From an uncultured Gammaproteobacteria bacterium (GTDB taxonomy: Bacteria > Pseudomonadota > Gammaproteobacteria > Pseudomonadales > Azotimanducaceae), in contig CAJWNY010000017.1 in NCBI GenBank assembly GCA_913043815.1, positions 1-41,683 of the forward strand: a stretch of 41,683 nt of DNA, in the 5' to 3' direction. The notes under the pieces were generated by a model. That model searched no databases. It was not told the origin of the DNA and saw only the letters and a list, made by a program, of their open reading frames with translations. Of the stretch, positions 25,969 to 36,350 are shown piece after piece; positions within the stretch are counted from its first letter, which is position 1; each line of letters begins with the position of its first letter. Made by a program: the position numbers and the translations under genes.

Positions 25969-27576
25969 ATGAAGAGCACCTGTTGGAGTTGCTTAACAGT
26001 ATTTTTGCTCATTGGTTGCCAGACGCAGCTAAGCGAGCCAAACGCCCCTGCAGAGGAAAAAACTCTACCCGTAGAGACACTCACGGACCTAGATATTGTC
26101 CAACAGTCTACTGCCTCCGCCATTGAGGGCCCCTTTTCTAAGCTATCGCAAGAGCAAATTCTCAACCCCGATTTATGGTCACTCTTGCGGGAAAACTTGG
26201 CCTTGGACCATGAATTAGACCGGCGCTCCGTGCAGCAAGAGATACGTTGGTTTCAAAGAAACCCAAAATACTGGCAGCGCCTTGAAACCCGTATGCAAAA
26301 TTATTTGCCCTACATCCTAGAGCAAGTTATGGAAGCACACATACCTGCGGAAATGGCACTCCTGCCCATTGTTGAGAGCGCCTTAGACCCTCATGCGTTT
26401 TCACCCTCCGGCGCCAATGGACTGTGGCAATTTATGTCACCGACAGCCAAACAATATGGGTTAAAAATAAATCTAGGCTATGACGGACGTCGGGACATTG
26501 TTGCCTCTACAGATGCCGCCGTGACTTACCTACAGCACCTGAATAAGCGGTTCGATAACTGGCTGTTGGCTGTTGCTGCCTATAATGCCGGCGGCGGGAC
26601 CGTCTCTAAAGCAATCCGCAGCAGCAGCAGCAGAGATTTCTTTGCCTTAAACCTTCCTCGAGAAACAAGAGCCTACGTGCCGCGACTTTTAGCCATGGCC
26701 GCAATTGTTAACAACCCTGCCAAATACAAGGTGGCGTTGCCCAATGTAGAAATGAGGCCCTCTTTTTTTGTTTTGAACCTACCAGGGCCATTTGATATCG
26801 CCAAAATCGTAGCTATCAGCAAAGCCCCCAGCGCCAATATCTACAAATGGAACCCTGCACTAAAACGCAGCCAGACGCCTAGTAAAGGACCGCACCGCCT
26901 AATCTTACCTGTTACCGCCCTTGTGGCTTTAACAGGGGTTCAGTCCAGCGAGGGACCAAAAGGCGATGCTTTAAAAGCACAAATACTTACCTTACAGCAA
27001 GATTTCACAGCGACCCCAGAAAATGAGCGATTGGCGTGGTTGAATATAGAGGTTCGCTCGGGGCAAACACTCAGTGTTCTTGCCCAGAGATACAATACCG
27101 ATGTCGCGACCTTGCGACAGGCCAACGGTCTAAAAAGTAACCGCATTATTATTGGCGACGGTTTAAGAGTCCCACTTTCGCAGGAGGCAGTGGTGAAACC
27201 CCATAGCTCGCACTCGGTCACACACAAGGTTCGCAGCGGCGACTCTTTGTGGCTCATTGCTAAACAGTATCAGGTCGGCATTGCTGAACTGGTCAAAGAA
27301 AATGAGATTGGTAGGAGAGCAACACTACGCATAGGACAAGAAATTAGCGTGCCAAATGTCAAGGTAAGCATGTCCGCCTTTACGGTCGATGAACCACCGG
27401 CGGTAATGCGGAAAATACGCTATCGCGTTCGCAATGGAGACTCATTGAGCAGAATTGCTAATAAATTCAAGATCGACGTTCCAACGATCAGTAATTGGAA
27501 CGATTTAGATCCAAAGAAGTACCTGCAACCTGGTCAGCTTTTGGTACTGTACATCGACACCGTTGGCGGCCGGTAG
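25969..27576 (+). CDS. mltD: Membrane-bound lytic murein transglycosylase D (lipoprotein)
   Basis: Cleaves peptidoglycan glycan strands from an outer-membrane lipid anchor. From ATG 25969 the 535-residue protein starts with a lipoprotein signal ending in LLIGC, with C17 as the lipidated cysteine. An upstream in-frame GTG at 25876 would bury this signal and is rejected. The transglycosylase domain has catalytic E136 in PIVESALDPHAFSPSGANG and AVAAYNAGGG further on. Three LysM peptidoglycan-binding repeats follow, at about 359-403, 418-463 and 484-530. The layout is that of MltD, with one more LysM than the E. coli protein as I recall it. It converges on ppiD with a 64-base gap. Confidence 0.94.
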   Translation: MKSTCWSCLTVFLLIGCQTQLSEPNAPAEEKTLPVETLTDLDIVQQSTASAIEGPFSKLSQEQILNPDLWSLLRENLALDHELDRRSVQQEIRWFQRNPKYWQRLETRMQNYLPYILEQVMEAHIPAEMALLPIVESALDPHAFSPSGANGLWQFMSPTAKQYGLKINLGYDGRRDIVASTDAAVTYLQHLNKRFDNWLLAVAAYNAGGGTVSKAIRSSSSRDFFALNLPRETRAYVPRLLAMAAIVNNPAKYKVALPNVEMRPSFFVLNLPGPFDIAKIVAISKAPSANIYKWNPALKRSQTPSKGPHRLILPVTALVALTGVQSSEGPKGDALKAQILTLQQDFTATPENERLAWLNIEVRSGQTLSVLAQRYNTDVATLRQANGLKSNRIIIGDGLRVPLSQEAVVKPHSSHSVTHKVRSGDSLWLIAKQYQVGIAELVKENEIGRRATLRIGQEISVPNVKVSMSAFTVDEPPAVMRKIRYRVRNGDSLSRIANKFKIDVPTISNWNDLDPKKYLQPGQLLVLYIDTVGGR

Positions 27577-27640
27577 CACTGGTTTAGATGTCCTGTTTAC
27601 CAAAGTCATTCAATCGGTTTTGACTACGTCTTAACGACCC

Positions 27641-29581
27641 TTACTCTGGTCTGACCACGCCAATAGAATTTTCCGCGGCTTGGAAGAAAGAAGCAAACTC
27701 AGCACGCTCTACTCTAGACCCAACAATCTTGCGAAACTGCTCAAGTTGCATGTCAGTGGTGGCGTTAACGTCTCCTGGAGTAACTTGGGTCACCAAAACA
27801 AGAGCACTCCCTTGCTCGAAGTCTGCAAAGCCAATCGATTTTTCCCCAGTAGTTGGCCGAGGCAATCTGAAAGCTTCCTGTAAAATTTCAACTGACACAA
27901 TTTCCACCCCACTGACCCGGGCAACATTTTCTAATGTAACCCAGCGTTGCCCAAGAGATGAAGCCACTTCACTGACACCAGTGCCCGCTGCTAATGCATC
28001 TATAGCGTCTAGTTTTGCTTCTTCTAGCGCCGCTAAACCTTTTTCTGCGCGCAACTGAGCTTGGATCATATCCGTAACCTCCTCTAAGGCTATTTCCATA
28101 GGCTCATATCGCTTCGCTACTCTAACAACTATGGACTCGGTATCACTGACTTGAATCATCTGACTGTTTTCACCCGATAACACCTCTTCGCTAAAAAGCG
28201 CCTCAAGGACATCGGGGTTGCTAAGCAAAAAATCATTGGCATTTGGCTCACTGCCGTCTGTAACGTTTGGAGAATTATCCTCCGTCACGCCCGACATTTG
28301 CACAACTAACAGGTCTAGCTCTGCTGCTGTCTCGCTTAGCGCAAAACGTTCGTCATAAGCACTTCTCTCCAACTGATCCAGTCGGTCTGAATATTGCTCT
28401 TCCGCTAATTCAGTTCTTACTCGATCCCTTAAAACTGGTAACTGATCATCAAATGAAGGGTACTCGGTGACAATAATATTATTGAGCTTAATCAGGTGAA
28501 AACCGAAAGCTGTTCTTATAGGATCCGATACTTGACCAATGGTCGTTAAGCCCCAAAGTGCTTCTTCGAATGGCACTTCAAAAACGCCTTTGCCAGCCAA
28601 ACCTAGCGACCCTCCCCGTTCGGCTGAGCCAAGGTCTTCTGAAGTTTCTTTTGCTACTTGAGCAAAATCTTCCCCTTGATTAATCCGAATTGCAATCTCG
28701 TTTATGCGCTTCAGCGCAGTAGTATCGTCAATCGCGTCGTTCACTTGTATAAGAATATGCGCGCTGTCTCTGGCGTCTGCTGAGGATGCTGCAGAGCGAT
28801 CTTCATCGTATATGGCACGAAGCTCATCGTCTCCCACTTCAACCTCTAACTCACTAGACAAATCCGCTACAGCCAAACGGACATATTGAACGTCAAGTGT
28901 TAACGGTGTCATATAAATGGATTGATCGGCTGCGTAGCGAGCCTCAATCTCTTCTTCGGAGACCTCAGCATCTGCAGCATAGGCAGCAACATTTAAAGAC
29001 AAATAAGCGAAGTCGCGACGCTGCTCCAAAAGTCTTATAGCTTCAGCAATTTCCCAATCAGGAATTAAAACACCTTCAGCAACACCTATACGTAACTGCT
29101 CTGCGCTCAACGCACCGGCGTACTCATTTAAAAATTCTACTGGCTGATAACCTAACATTTGTAACTGCGAGCGATAGACAGCTTCGTTGAACACGCCATC
29201 AACCTGATAAATCGGACTTTCCAGGAGCTGTTTGTTGACCTCTTTCACTGACACGCTAATGCCTAAATCAGAAGCAGTTTGATACAAAACTTGTCGGTTG
29301 ATCAGTTGACTGAGCGCAGATTGCTGCAAAAGTATTCGATCGATATCGTTTGGGTCAAAATCAGGACCCACCTGAGACAGAATGCGGCGTTTCTCGCGTT
29401 CTGTCTCAATGTTTAACACAGACTCAGTAATATCGAAATCACCAACCTGAGCAACTTTTGGGTCGCCGCCAAGGAAAACGTTTGTTGCGCCAAATCCGAA
29501 TAGCGTAAGCACTAATATGATGGCCACTACCAAAACTTTGAAGCCAGTTGATTGTGTTTGATCTCGTAGTTGCTGCAACAT
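27641..29581 (-). CDS. ppiD: Periplasmic folding chaperone / peptidyl-prolyl isomerase PpiD
   Basis: Inner-membrane-anchored chaperone that meets proteins leaving the Sec translocon. The 646 residues have a short cytoplasmic tail, one transmembrane helix (about 15-33), and a SurA-like N-terminal chaperone region with LINRQVLYQTASDLGISVS. A parvulin domain follows at about 272-369 (ARDSAHILIQV ... GFHLIKL). A long helical C-terminal region completes it. Length and order match PpiD. It lies after lon and hupB as in E. coli. The ATG has only a weak ribosome site. Confidence 0.94.
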   Translation of the reverse strand: MLQQLRDQTQSTGFKVLVVAIILVLTLFGFGATNVFLGGDPKVAQVGDFDITESVLNIETEREKRRILSQVGPDFDPNDIDRILLQQSALSQLINRQVLYQTASDLGISVSVKEVNKQLLESPIYQVDGVFNEAVYRSQLQMLGYQPVEFLNEYAGALSAEQLRIGVAEGVLIPDWEIAEAIRLLEQRRDFAYLSLNVAAYAADAEVSEEEIEARYAADQSIYMTPLTLDVQYVRLAVADLSSELEVEVGDDELRAIYDEDRSAASSADARDSAHILIQVNDAIDDTTALKRINEIAIRINQGEDFAQVAKETSEDLGSAERGGSLGLAGKGVFEVPFEEALWGLTTIGQVSDPIRTAFGFHLIKLNNIIVTEYPSFDDQLPVLRDRVRTELAEEQYSDRLDQLERSAYDERFALSETAAELDLLVVQMSGVTEDNSPNVTDGSEPNANDFLLSNPDVLEALFSEEVLSGENSQMIQVSDTESIVVRVAKRYEPMEIALEEVTDMIQAQLRAEKGLAALEEAKLDAIDALAAGTGVSEVASSLGQRWVTLENVARVSGVEIVSVEILQEAFRLPRPTTGEKSIGFADFEQGSALVLVTQVTPGDVNATTDMQLEQFRKIVGSRVERAEFASFFQAAENSIGVVRPE

Positions 29582-29631
29582 GCTAGCTAAACCTTAAAAC
29601 GTGAAGTGAAAAACTTAAAATACAAAGACAT

Positions 29632-29659
29632 AAAAAAGGGCGCTTTGTCGGCGCCCTTT
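29632..29659 (-). terminator. Intrinsic terminator of hupB
   Basis: On the minus strand AAAGGGCGC and GCGCCCTTT (29659-29635) form a nine-base stem with a seven-base loop, running into a T tract ending at 29632. It lies just past the hupB stop, so ppiD probably has its own promoter or depends on read-through. Confidence 0.8.
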
Positions 29660-29677
29660 CAAATCACCTAGTAGACC

Positions 29678-29950
29678 CTAGTTTAAAGCGTCTTTTAGTG
29701 CCTTACCCGGCTTGAACGCGGGAACTTTAGCAGCTGAAATTTGGATCGTTTCGCCAGTCTTTGGGTTGCGACCAGGGCGCGCAGCACGATCACGCACCAA
29801 AAACGTACCAAAACCAACCAATGCAACTGATTCACCATCCTTCAAGGAGCCCGTTATTGCTTCTAATGCAGACTCTAAAGCTCTGCTTGCAGCGGTTTTC
29901 GAAATATCTGCAGATTCAGATATATGATCCACTAATTCACTCTTATTCAT
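29678..29950 (-). CDS. hupB: DNA-binding protein HU, beta type
   Basis: Small nucleoid protein that bends and packs DNA as a dimer. From ATG 29950 the product has 90 residues: [20 protein letters not shown], the central VALVGFGTF, and the DNA-intercalating arm [15 protein letters not shown]. It ends KALKDALN. This is the normal HU length. A GAGGGG ribosome site precedes the ATG. An in-frame ATG at 30019 would add 23 residues unlike any HU that I know, so the shorter form is chosen. The gene lies between lon and ppiD as in E. coli. Confidence 0.96.
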   Translation of the reverse strand: MNKSELVDHISESADISKTAASRALESALEAITGSLKDGESVALVGFGTFLVRDRAARPGRNPKTGETIQISAAKVPAFKPGKALKDALN

Positions 29951-30058
29951 ACTGTGCCCCTCGTAAATACGCCTAGTGATAGAATCGCTTGATGGATGAT
30001 AAGCAAAAATCTCATCCATAACCGCTTATTTTCTCTTTGCGTATACAGTTTATTTAAG

Positions 30059-30107
30059 ACCCTTTCGGGTTCTCTTATTTTATACCAACACAGCTAGTCC
30101 GGCGCAA
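30059..30107 (-). promoter_or_regulatory. Candidate hupB promoter with a GAAA-tetraloop hairpin at the transcript start
   Basis: On the minus strand TTGCGC (30102-30107) and TATAAA (30079-30084) are spaced by 17 bases. The predicted start near 30072 would place the hairpin ACCC-GAAA-GGGT (30070-30059) at the very 5' end of the hupB mRNA. The same hairpin might instead be a weak lon terminator, as it is followed by CTTAAATAAA. Confidence 0.45.
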
Positions 30108-30128
30108 GCTAATGCGCACATGACTTTA

Positions 30129-32558
30129 CTAATGCGGGCTTATGATAGAGGGCGATTCAGCCGCTCCAGTTTCTTTTTTCGAATCAGAACTTGTCGCCTC
30201 ACCGCCACCATCGTGGAGTATTTTCGGTTCTGGCATTCTCTCCAAAGCTATTTCTAGTACTTCGTCTATCCATTTTACCGCATGAATCTGCAAATTGCTT
30301 TTCACATTATCGGGAATCTCTATCAAATCTTTCTCATTTTCATGAGGGATAATCACATGCTTGATGCCTCCTCGGTGAGCGGCTAAAAGCTTCTCTTTTA
30401 GTCCGCCAATAGGTAGCACTTGACCGCGCAAGGTAATCTCACCGGTCATAGCCACATTGGCTTTCACTGGAATACCTGTGAGTACCGATATCATCGCTGT
30501 ACACATGCCAATACCGGCACTTGGACCGTCTTTCGGTGTAGCGCCCTCAGGTACGTGAATATGAATATCACTCTTTTCGTGAAAATCATCAGCTAACCCA
30601 AGGGATTGTGCACGACTACGAACGACAGTTAAGGCAGCTTGGATAGATTCCTGCATGACGTCGCCTAAGGATCCGGTCTTAATTTGTCGCCCCTTACCGG
30701 GCACTGACACCGCTTCTATGCTGAGCAATTCACCGCCAACTTGGGTCCAAGCCAAACCAGTGACGATACCTACCTGACTTTGTTCTTCAGCCAAACCGTA
30801 GCTGAATTTACGCACGCCAGAGTATTTTTCTAGGTCCATCTGATCAACAATAGTTTTTGGGAATAATTTCTTTGCGTTAGCTTGGTTTAAAGATTGCGCC
30901 TTAACAACCTTGCGAGCCACTTTAGAGATTTCTCGCTCCAATCCACGCACACCAGCTTCTCGGGTGTAGTAACGAATGATATCCACTAGCGCAGCGTCCG
31001 TAATATCCAACTCACCTTTCTTTAAACCGTTGTTTTTAATTTGCTTTGGTACCAAATAGCGACGTGCAATACCCAGCTTTTCATCCTCTGTGTACCCGGG
31101 CAAACGAATCACTTCCATGCGGTCTAATAACGGCGCAGGAATATTCATTGAATTTGAGGTGCAGACAAAAAAAACATTGGATAGGTCATAGTCCACTTCT
31201 AAATAGTGGTCGTTAAATGTACTGTTTTGTTCTGGATCAAGTACTTCTAGCAAAGCACTGGCTGGGTCGCCGCGCATATCCATACCCATTTTGTCGATTT
31301 CATCGAGCAAAAACAGCGGGTTTACCACTCCTGCCTTGCTCATCTTTTGGATAACCTTGCCCGGCAAAGAGCCAATGTAGGTCCGCCTATGCCCTCTTAT
31401 CTCGGCTTCATCACGCACCCCACCCAAAGCCATTCTCACGAACTTTCTGTTTGTTGCCCTAGCAATACTCTCACCTAAGCTGGTTTTACCTACGCCCGGA
31501 GGACCAACGAGACACAAAACCGGACTTTTAGACTGGCCGGAGCGATTCTGAACCGCTAAGTACTCTACGATACGCTCCTTCACTTCAGTTAAACCAAAAT
31601 GATCTTCATCAAGTATCTTTTGGGCGGCTTGTAGGTCTTTTCGCACCCGACTTTTTTTGCTCCATGGAATACTGACCATCCAGTCGATAAAACTCCTAAC
31701 TACTGTAGCCTCGGCTGACATTGGAGCCATGCTTTTGAGCTTGTTAAGCTCTGACTGAGTCTTTTCTTTTGCCTCTTGCGGCATGCCAAGGGTGTCAATT
31801 TTACTCTGCAGTTCATCTGTTTCATTTGCAGAATCATCCCCCATTTCTTTTTGAATGGCTTTCATCTGCTCATTCAAATAGTAATCGCGCTGACTCTGCT
31901 CCATCTGCTTTTTGACTCGTCCGCGGACTTGTTTTTCTACCTGAATAACGGCCAAACCAGCATCCATCAGGGCCAACAATAATTCCGTACGAGCACCAAT
32001 TTCAATAGTTTCTAAAACATCTTGCCGATCTTTTATGTCCAATGACATCTGAGCTGCCATGGTGTCCATCAGTCGAGATGGATCGTCAATGCCTGACAAG
32101 GACGCAAGTACTTCTTGAGGAATCTTTTTGCCACTCTGCGCAAACGCCTCAAACTGAGCTAACAGCGTTTTGTTCAATGCATCGGCCTCACGGCGCTCAA
32201 CTTCTGGTTCTTCCCGGCCATCCACCTCAGCGCGAATATAATCAGCGGTGAAATCCAAACTTTGCACTGCGGCACGCCGCCCTCCTTCCACCAAAACTTT
32301 AACAGTACCGTCAGGTAGTTTTAGTAATTGCAGGATGCTTGCAACCGTTCCCATGGCGTACAAATCGCCGGGATCTACCTCCGTTTTATCCGGGTCTATC
32401 TTTGCCACGAGAAAAATTTGCTTATCGTCGGCCATTGCAGCGTCAAGGGCTTCAATAGAACTCTTAGTACCGACAAAGAGCGGGTGCACACCGTGAGGGT
32501 AAACAACCATGTCTCTTAAGGGTAAGACCGGAAGAAAATCTACAGTTTCATCTGACAT
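30129..32558 (-). CDS. lon: ATP-dependent protease Lon
   Basis: Cytoplasmic hexameric protease degrading misfolded and regulatory proteins. In 809 residues it has the N-terminal substrate domain (from [15 protein letters not shown]). The AAA module has Walker A GPPGVGKT (352-359) and Walker B FLLDEIDK (416-423). The protease domain has the catalytic dyad S680 (PKDGPSAG) and K723 ([10 protein letters not shown]). A Ser/Glu-rich tail of about 30 residues makes it slightly longer than E. coli Lon. A sigma-32-like promoter lies just upstream. It sits between clpX and hupB, the standard order. Confidence 0.97.
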   Translation of the reverse strand: MSDETVDFLPVLPLRDMVVYPHGVHPLFVGTKSSIEALDAAMADDKQIFLVAKIDPDKTEVDPGDLYAMGTVASILQLLKLPDGTVKVLVEGGRRAAVQSLDFTADYIRAEVDGREEPEVERREADALNKTLLAQFEAFAQSGKKIPQEVLASLSGIDDPSRLMDTMAAQMSLDIKDRQDVLETIEIGARTELLLALMDAGLAVIQVEKQVRGRVKKQMEQSQRDYYLNEQMKAIQKEMGDDSANETDELQSKIDTLGMPQEAKEKTQSELNKLKSMAPMSAEATVVRSFIDWMVSIPWSKKSRVRKDLQAAQKILDEDHFGLTEVKERIVEYLAVQNRSGQSKSPVLCLVGPPGVGKTSLGESIARATNRKFVRMALGGVRDEAEIRGHRRTYIGSLPGKVIQKMSKAGVVNPLFLLDEIDKMGMDMRGDPASALLEVLDPEQNSTFNDHYLEVDYDLSNVFFVCTSNSMNIPAPLLDRMEVIRLPGYTEDEKLGIARRYLVPKQIKNNGLKKGELDITDAALVDIIRYYTREAGVRGLEREISKVARKVVKAQSLNQANAKKLFPKTIVDQMDLEKYSGVRKFSYGLAEEQSQVGIVTGLAWTQVGGELLSIEAVSVPGKGRQIKTGSLGDVMQESIQAALTVVRSRAQSLGLADDFHEKSDIHIHVPEGATPKDGPSAGIGMCTAMISVLTGIPVKANVAMTGEITLRGQVLPIGGLKEKLLAAHRGGIKHVIIPHENEKDLIEIPDNVKSNLQIHAVKWIDEVLEIALERMPEPKILHDGGGEATSSDSKKETGAAESPSIISPH

Positions 32559-32593
32559 AATTTCTCTCTAACTACTTTATATTCATAACACTA

Positions 32594-32621
32594 CAATGTG
32601 GTCATCAAGCCAAAGCTCAAG
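32594..32621 (-). promoter_or_regulatory. Candidate sigma-32 heat-shock promoter of lon
   Basis: On the minus strand CTTGAGC (32615-32621) and CCACATTG (32594-32601) are spaced by 13 bases. They resemble the heat-shock consensus CTTGAAA / CCCCATNT. The predicted start lies about 30 bases before the lon ATG, a sensible leader length. lon is heat-shock controlled in E. coli, which supports the reading. Confidence 0.5.
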
Positions 32622-32694
32622 GGCTTCAGCAATGAATATATCGGATTAAATTTGAGCTTTTCTTGGACCTGAAGAAACAGTACAGAGGAGAATA

Positions 32695-32721
32695 TGCCGC
32701 TCACTGAATCTGCAAGCGGCA
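32695..32721 (-). terminator. Hairpin between clpX and lon, weak terminator candidate
   Basis: TGCCGCT (32695-32701) and AGCGGCA (32715-32721) form a perfect seven-base stem 30 bases past the clpX stop. The following minus-strand bases (TATTCTCC) are a poor U-tail, so it may only partly separate clpX from lon. Confidence 0.35.
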
Positions 32722-32750
32722 ACGGAGAGCCAAAAAGTTAGAGTTGGAAA

Positions 32751-34031
32751 TTAGTCCTCTGGAGCAACTTTTGCTTTGTCTAAGTTTTCGTAAATCAACA
32801 TAGGTTGACTATCTCCTTTGATCACGCTTTCGTCGATCACAACTTTGCTCACTGACTCTGAAGAGGGTAGTTCATACATCGTGTCCAACAAAACTGATTC
32901 TAGGATAGAGCGCAAGCCACGCGCGCCGGTTTTACGTTCAGTCGCCTTGTTGGCAATAGCACGCAATGCGTCTTCACGAAAATCTACGTCTACACCTTCC
33001 ATCTCAAACAGCTTGGTGTATTGCTTAGTTAGAGAGTTCTTTGGCTCAGTCAAAATCCTAATCAACGCATCGTTATCTAACTCACCCAGCGTTGCAACAA
33101 CTGGCAGACGACCAACAAACTCAGGAATAAGACCGTAACGGACTAAGTCTTCAGGTTCTACCGACCGCAAAGTTTCGCCGACGCTGGAACGGTCCGAGTC
33201 GCCTTTCACTTCAGCGCCGAAACCAATGCCAGACTTGTCAGACCGGTCTGAGATGACGCGATCTAACCCGGCAAAGGCGCCGCCACAGATGAACAAGATC
33301 TTGGATGTATCCACCTGCAAAAATTCTTGCTGAGGGTGCTTACGCCCGCCCTGTGGAGGTACAGATGCAACCGTGCCCTCAATTAATTTCAGCAATGCTT
33401 GTTGTACGCCCTCTCCTGACACATCTCTGGTAATGGATGGGTTGTCCGATTTGCGTGAAATCTTGTCGATTTCATCGATATATACGATGCCTACTTGAGC
33501 GCGCTCTACATCGTAGTCGCATTTCTGCAGCAGTTTTTGAATGATATTCTCTACATCTTCGCCAACATACCCCGCTTCTGTAAGCGTAGTAGCGTCAGCT
33601 ATAGTGAACGGTACATCTAGCATTCTGGCCAGCGTTTCAGCCAATAAGGTCTTACCGCACCCTGTAGGGCCAATAAGCAAAATATTTGATTTTGACAACT
33701 CAACGTCATCTTTTTTGGCAGAGTAATTCAGCCTTTTGTAGTGATTGTAGACAGCAACAGACAACACCTTTTTCGCGTGCTCTTGCCCAATCACATATTC
33801 GTCTAGAGTTTTGTTGATCTCAGTTGGCACAGGTAACTTGCTAGTTTCACTAGACTTAGCCGCCTCGGAAACCTCTTCTCTGATGATATCGTTACACAAT
33901 TCAACGCATTCATCGCAAATAAATACAGAAGGTCCCGCAATTAACTTACGAACTTCATGTTGGCTCTTGCCACAAAACGAACAGTACAACAACTTGCCTG
34001 AATCGTCCCCTTTGCCATTTTCTTCCGACAT
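32751..34031 (-). CDS. clpX: ClpXP protease ATP-binding unfoldase ClpX
   Basis: AAA+ unfoldase that feeds substrates to ClpP. The 426-residue protein has the N-terminal zinc domain (C17, C20, C39, C42), Walker A GPTGCGKT (121-128), the pore loop GYVG (154-157) and Walker B YIDEID. It also has the RKH loop (230-232) and the ClpP-docking IGF loop (269-271). All functional parts are intact and the length matches the family. It is separated from clpP by 185 bases, which contain a possible promoter of its own. The ribosome site is weak. Confidence 0.98.
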   Translation of the reverse strand: MSEENGKGDDSGKLLYCSFCGKSQHEVRKLIAGPSVFICDECVELCNDIIREEVSEAAKSSETSKLPVPTEINKTLDEYVIGQEHAKKVLSVAVYNHYKRLNYSAKKDDVELSKSNILLIGPTGCGKTLLAETLARMLDVPFTIADATTLTEAGYVGEDVENIIQKLLQKCDYDVERAQVGIVYIDEIDKISRKSDNPSITRDVSGEGVQQALLKLIEGTVASVPPQGGRKHPQQEFLQVDTSKILFICGGAFAGLDRVISDRSDKSGIGFGAEVKGDSDRSSVGETLRSVEPEDLVRYGLIPEFVGRLPVVATLGELDNDALIRILTEPKNSLTKQYTKLFEMEGVDVDFREDALRAIANKATERKTGARGLRSILESVLLDTMYELPSSESVSKVVIDESVIKGDSQPMLIYENLDKAKVAPED

Positions 34032-34125
34032 AGCTTCTAAATCCCATTACTCTTGTCCAGTATCCGTTGCTCTACTTGCCCGCGAATACTCTGACTTTCT
34101 CATTCCATCCTCATGCTCTAATGTG

Positions 34126-34155
34126 ACTATAAAACCACCGCACAAAAATATTCAA
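34126..34155 (-). promoter_or_regulatory. Candidate internal promoter between clpP and clpX
   Basis: On the minus strand TTGAAT (34150-34155) and TATAGT (34126-34131) are spaced by 18 bases. It lies in the clpP-clpX gap about 95 bases before the clpX ATG and would allow clpX to be transcribed separately from clpP. Confidence 0.35.
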
Positions 34156-34216
34156 TCCTGTTTACATTGCTTGCTCAGGACGTTTAATGCAAGCCCGCAC
34201 GCCTGCTGAAAATATC

Positions 34217-34867
34217 CTAATCTTTTGCCGACTCAGCAACGTCCGTACGGCTTTGCTGCACCTGGTCGACTAGACCATAGTCCTTTGCCGCATCTGGGCT
34301 CATCCAAAAGTCTCTGTCTGTGTCTTTTGCAACAGTTTCAACGTCCTGGCCAGTATGCTTGGCAATAATATTATTCAGCTGCTCACGCATTAACAGTATT
34401 TCTTGCGCCTGAATTTCAATATCTGAAGCCACTCCACGTGAACCCCCTGAAGGTTGATGCAACATCATTCGTGAATTAGGGAGCGCATAACGCTTTCCAG
34501 ACGCACCAGCTGCCAGTAAAAATGCACCCATGCTTGCTGCTTGACCCACGCATAGCGTACTTACATTGGGCTTAACAAACTGCATCGTATCGTAAATAGA
34601 TAGACCCGCTGTCACCGAACCACCAGGAGAATTGATATAAAGATTGATGTCTTTATCGGGGTTCTCAGATTCCAGAAACAGCATCTGAGCAACCACTAGG
34701 TTAGCCATATAATCCTCAACGGGACCAACCAAAAAAATGATCCGATCCTTCAGCAACCTAGAGTAGATGTCATACGCGCGCTCGCCACGAGCGGTCTGCT
34801 CAACCACCATTGGGACCATGCCCAGGCCTTGCGTTGGTTGAGTTAATTGATCTCGAATATCTGACAT
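34217..34867 (-). CDS. clpP: ATP-dependent Clp protease proteolytic subunit ClpP
   Basis: Tetradecameric serine protease partnered by ClpX. From ATG 34867 the protein has 216 residues, with catalytic triad S112 (GQAASMGAF), H137 (MMLHQPSGG) and D186 (KDTDRDF), spaced as in E. coli. The N-terminal [27 protein letters not shown] is typical and implies a short processed propeptide. GGAG lies seven bases before this ATG; a longer in-frame form from GTG 34891 is less likely. It follows tig by about 97 bases. Confidence 0.97.
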   Translation of the reverse strand: MSDIRDQLTQPTQGLGMVPMVVEQTARGERAYDIYSRLLKDRIIFLVGPVEDYMANLVVAQMLFLESENPDKDINLYINSPGGSVTAGLSIYDTMQFVKPNVSTLCVGQAASMGAFLLAAGASGKRYALPNSRMMLHQPSGGSRGVASDIEIQAQEILLMREQLNNIIAKHTGQDVETVAKDTDRDFWMSPDAAKDYGLVDQVQQSRTDVAESAKD

Positions 34868-34882
34868 TTTTTTCTCCAAGTG

Positions 34883-34900
34883 TGCCGGCACAGGCCGGCA
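34883..34900 (-). promoter_or_regulatory. Stable hairpin just before the clpP ribosome site
   Basis: TGCCGGC (34883-34889) pairs perfectly with GCCGGCA (34894-34900) around a four-base loop. The stem ends only a few bases before the GGAG of clpP and has no U-tail. It may stabilise the processed clpP mRNA or affect initiation. Confidence 0.35.
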
Positions 34901-34964
34901 AAAATTGCACTTTTCTAATAATCACTGCTGCCTAATCGGCTACCTAATTTCCAGCACCAACACC

Positions 34965-36320
34965 CTAACTGACCGCTTCTTCGTTGCCTTCTTCGCTGGC
35001 CTCTTCCGGCGCAGCAATCGCCGCTCCACTAATGACATCTGTATAGTTAGAGACTATTTCCTCAACGGCCGCTTGTTCCATTATGAGGTCTACTACCTGA
35101 TCTTCAAGTACAGCCATCTCAATATTATTCATCTGCTCAGGATTACTTCGATACCATTCAAGGACCTGCTGAGGCTCTCCGTAAGGTGCCGCAATTTCTT
35201 GCAACCGTGCATCTATCTTCTCAGGATCAGCAACCATTGCCTTACTGGTCATGATTTCATTCACAACGAGTCCAACTTTAACCCGTTTTTCAGCTTGATC
35301 TTGGAACAATGCATCCGGCAAATCTAACTGCTGAGCCTGCCCCGGGGGCATTTGAAATTGACTCATCATCTGGTCTTTCAGCACACGAATTTCGCGATGA
35401 ACGACGTCATGTGGCAACGAGAAGTCATGAATTTCACTCAAACCATCCATAGCCTGCTGCTTAACCTGGTTCTTGATGGCATTATCCAATTCACGAGTCA
35501 TGTTAGTTTTAACTTCAGAAAGAAAAGCTTCTTCCGTACTTTCATCGATACCAAACTTTTTGAAAAACTCTTCGTTCATTTCAGGCAATTGAGTCTCTTT
35601 CACATCAAGCACTTTAACGCTAAATTGTACTGTCTTTCCCTGCATGTCCTCGGCTTGATAATCGTCTGGAAATATAGCGTCAAAGGTCGACTCTTCACCG
35701 GCCGATAAACCCAACACACCTTTATCAAAATCGGCGATCATTTGACCTTTGCCTATAGTTACCGCCAAGGCCTCTCCACAAGCAGATTCAACCCTTTTGC
35801 CGTCTAACATACCTTCAAAATCGACAGTAATTTGATCGCCGTCAGCGGAAGCACGCTCAACTACTTCTTGGGTGGAATTTTGCTCGCGCAACTTGACAAT
35901 CATATCGTCCAAATCAGCGTCAGTAATATCTGCAGATGGGCGTTTCACCGCAATTTTGTCAAAATTGGCGAGTTCAACCGATGGAAACACCTCGAATGTC
36001 GCGGTGAACTCAAAATCTATACCTGGATCCATTTTAATAACGTCTAGCTTAGGCGAACCCGCAGGAGTTAAAGACTCCTGCTGCACAGCTTCTACAAAGC
36101 TGCTCTGCATAAGTTCTCCGGCGACTTCAGCGCGAATGGCGCTGCCGTAACGACGCCTTACTTCCTTCAATGGAACCTTGCCAGCTCTAAAGCCGGAAAT
36201 TTTTACTTTGCCGCGGGCATCATTTAGGCGCGCAGCTATCTGGTCTTCGAACTGATTACCGTCAATAGTTATCGTTAATCGCCGTTCAAGGCCAGTCATT
36301 GTTTCAATGGATACGTTCAT
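34965..36320 (-). CDS. tig: Trigger factor, ribosome-bound chaperone and prolyl isomerase
   Basis: First chaperone to meet nascent chains at the ribosome exit. The 451 residues begin with the ribosome-binding domain, whose signature GFRAGKVP is at 43-50. A central FKBP-type PPIase domain follows (about 155-250, with DQITVDFEGMLDG). A long helical C-terminal chaperone domain and an acidic tail (EEASEEGNEEAVS) come last. The length is close to E. coli Tig. It heads the tig-clpP-clpX run. The ATG 36320 has AGAGA just before it. Confidence 0.97.
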   Translation of the reverse strand: MNVSIETMTGLERRLTITIDGNQFEDQIAARLNDARGKVKISGFRAGKVPLKEVRRRYGSAIRAEVAGELMQSSFVEAVQQESLTPAGSPKLDVIKMDPGIDFEFTATFEVFPSVELANFDKIAVKRPSADITDADLDDMIVKLREQNSTQEVVERASADGDQITVDFEGMLDGKRVESACGEALAVTIGKGQMIADFDKGVLGLSAGEESTFDAIFPDDYQAEDMQGKTVQFSVKVLDVKETQLPEMNEEFFKKFGIDESTEEAFLSEVKTNMTRELDNAIKNQVKQQAMDGLSEIHDFSLPHDVVHREIRVLKDQMMSQFQMPPGQAQQLDLPDALFQDQAEKRVKVGLVVNEIMTSKAMVADPEKIDARLQEIAAPYGEPQQVLEWYRSNPEQMNNIEMAVLEDQVVDLIMEQAAVEEIVSNYTDVISGAAIAAPEEASEEGNEEAVS

Positions 36321-36350
36321 TCTCTATTTCATTCGAGGTGGATACAAAAG

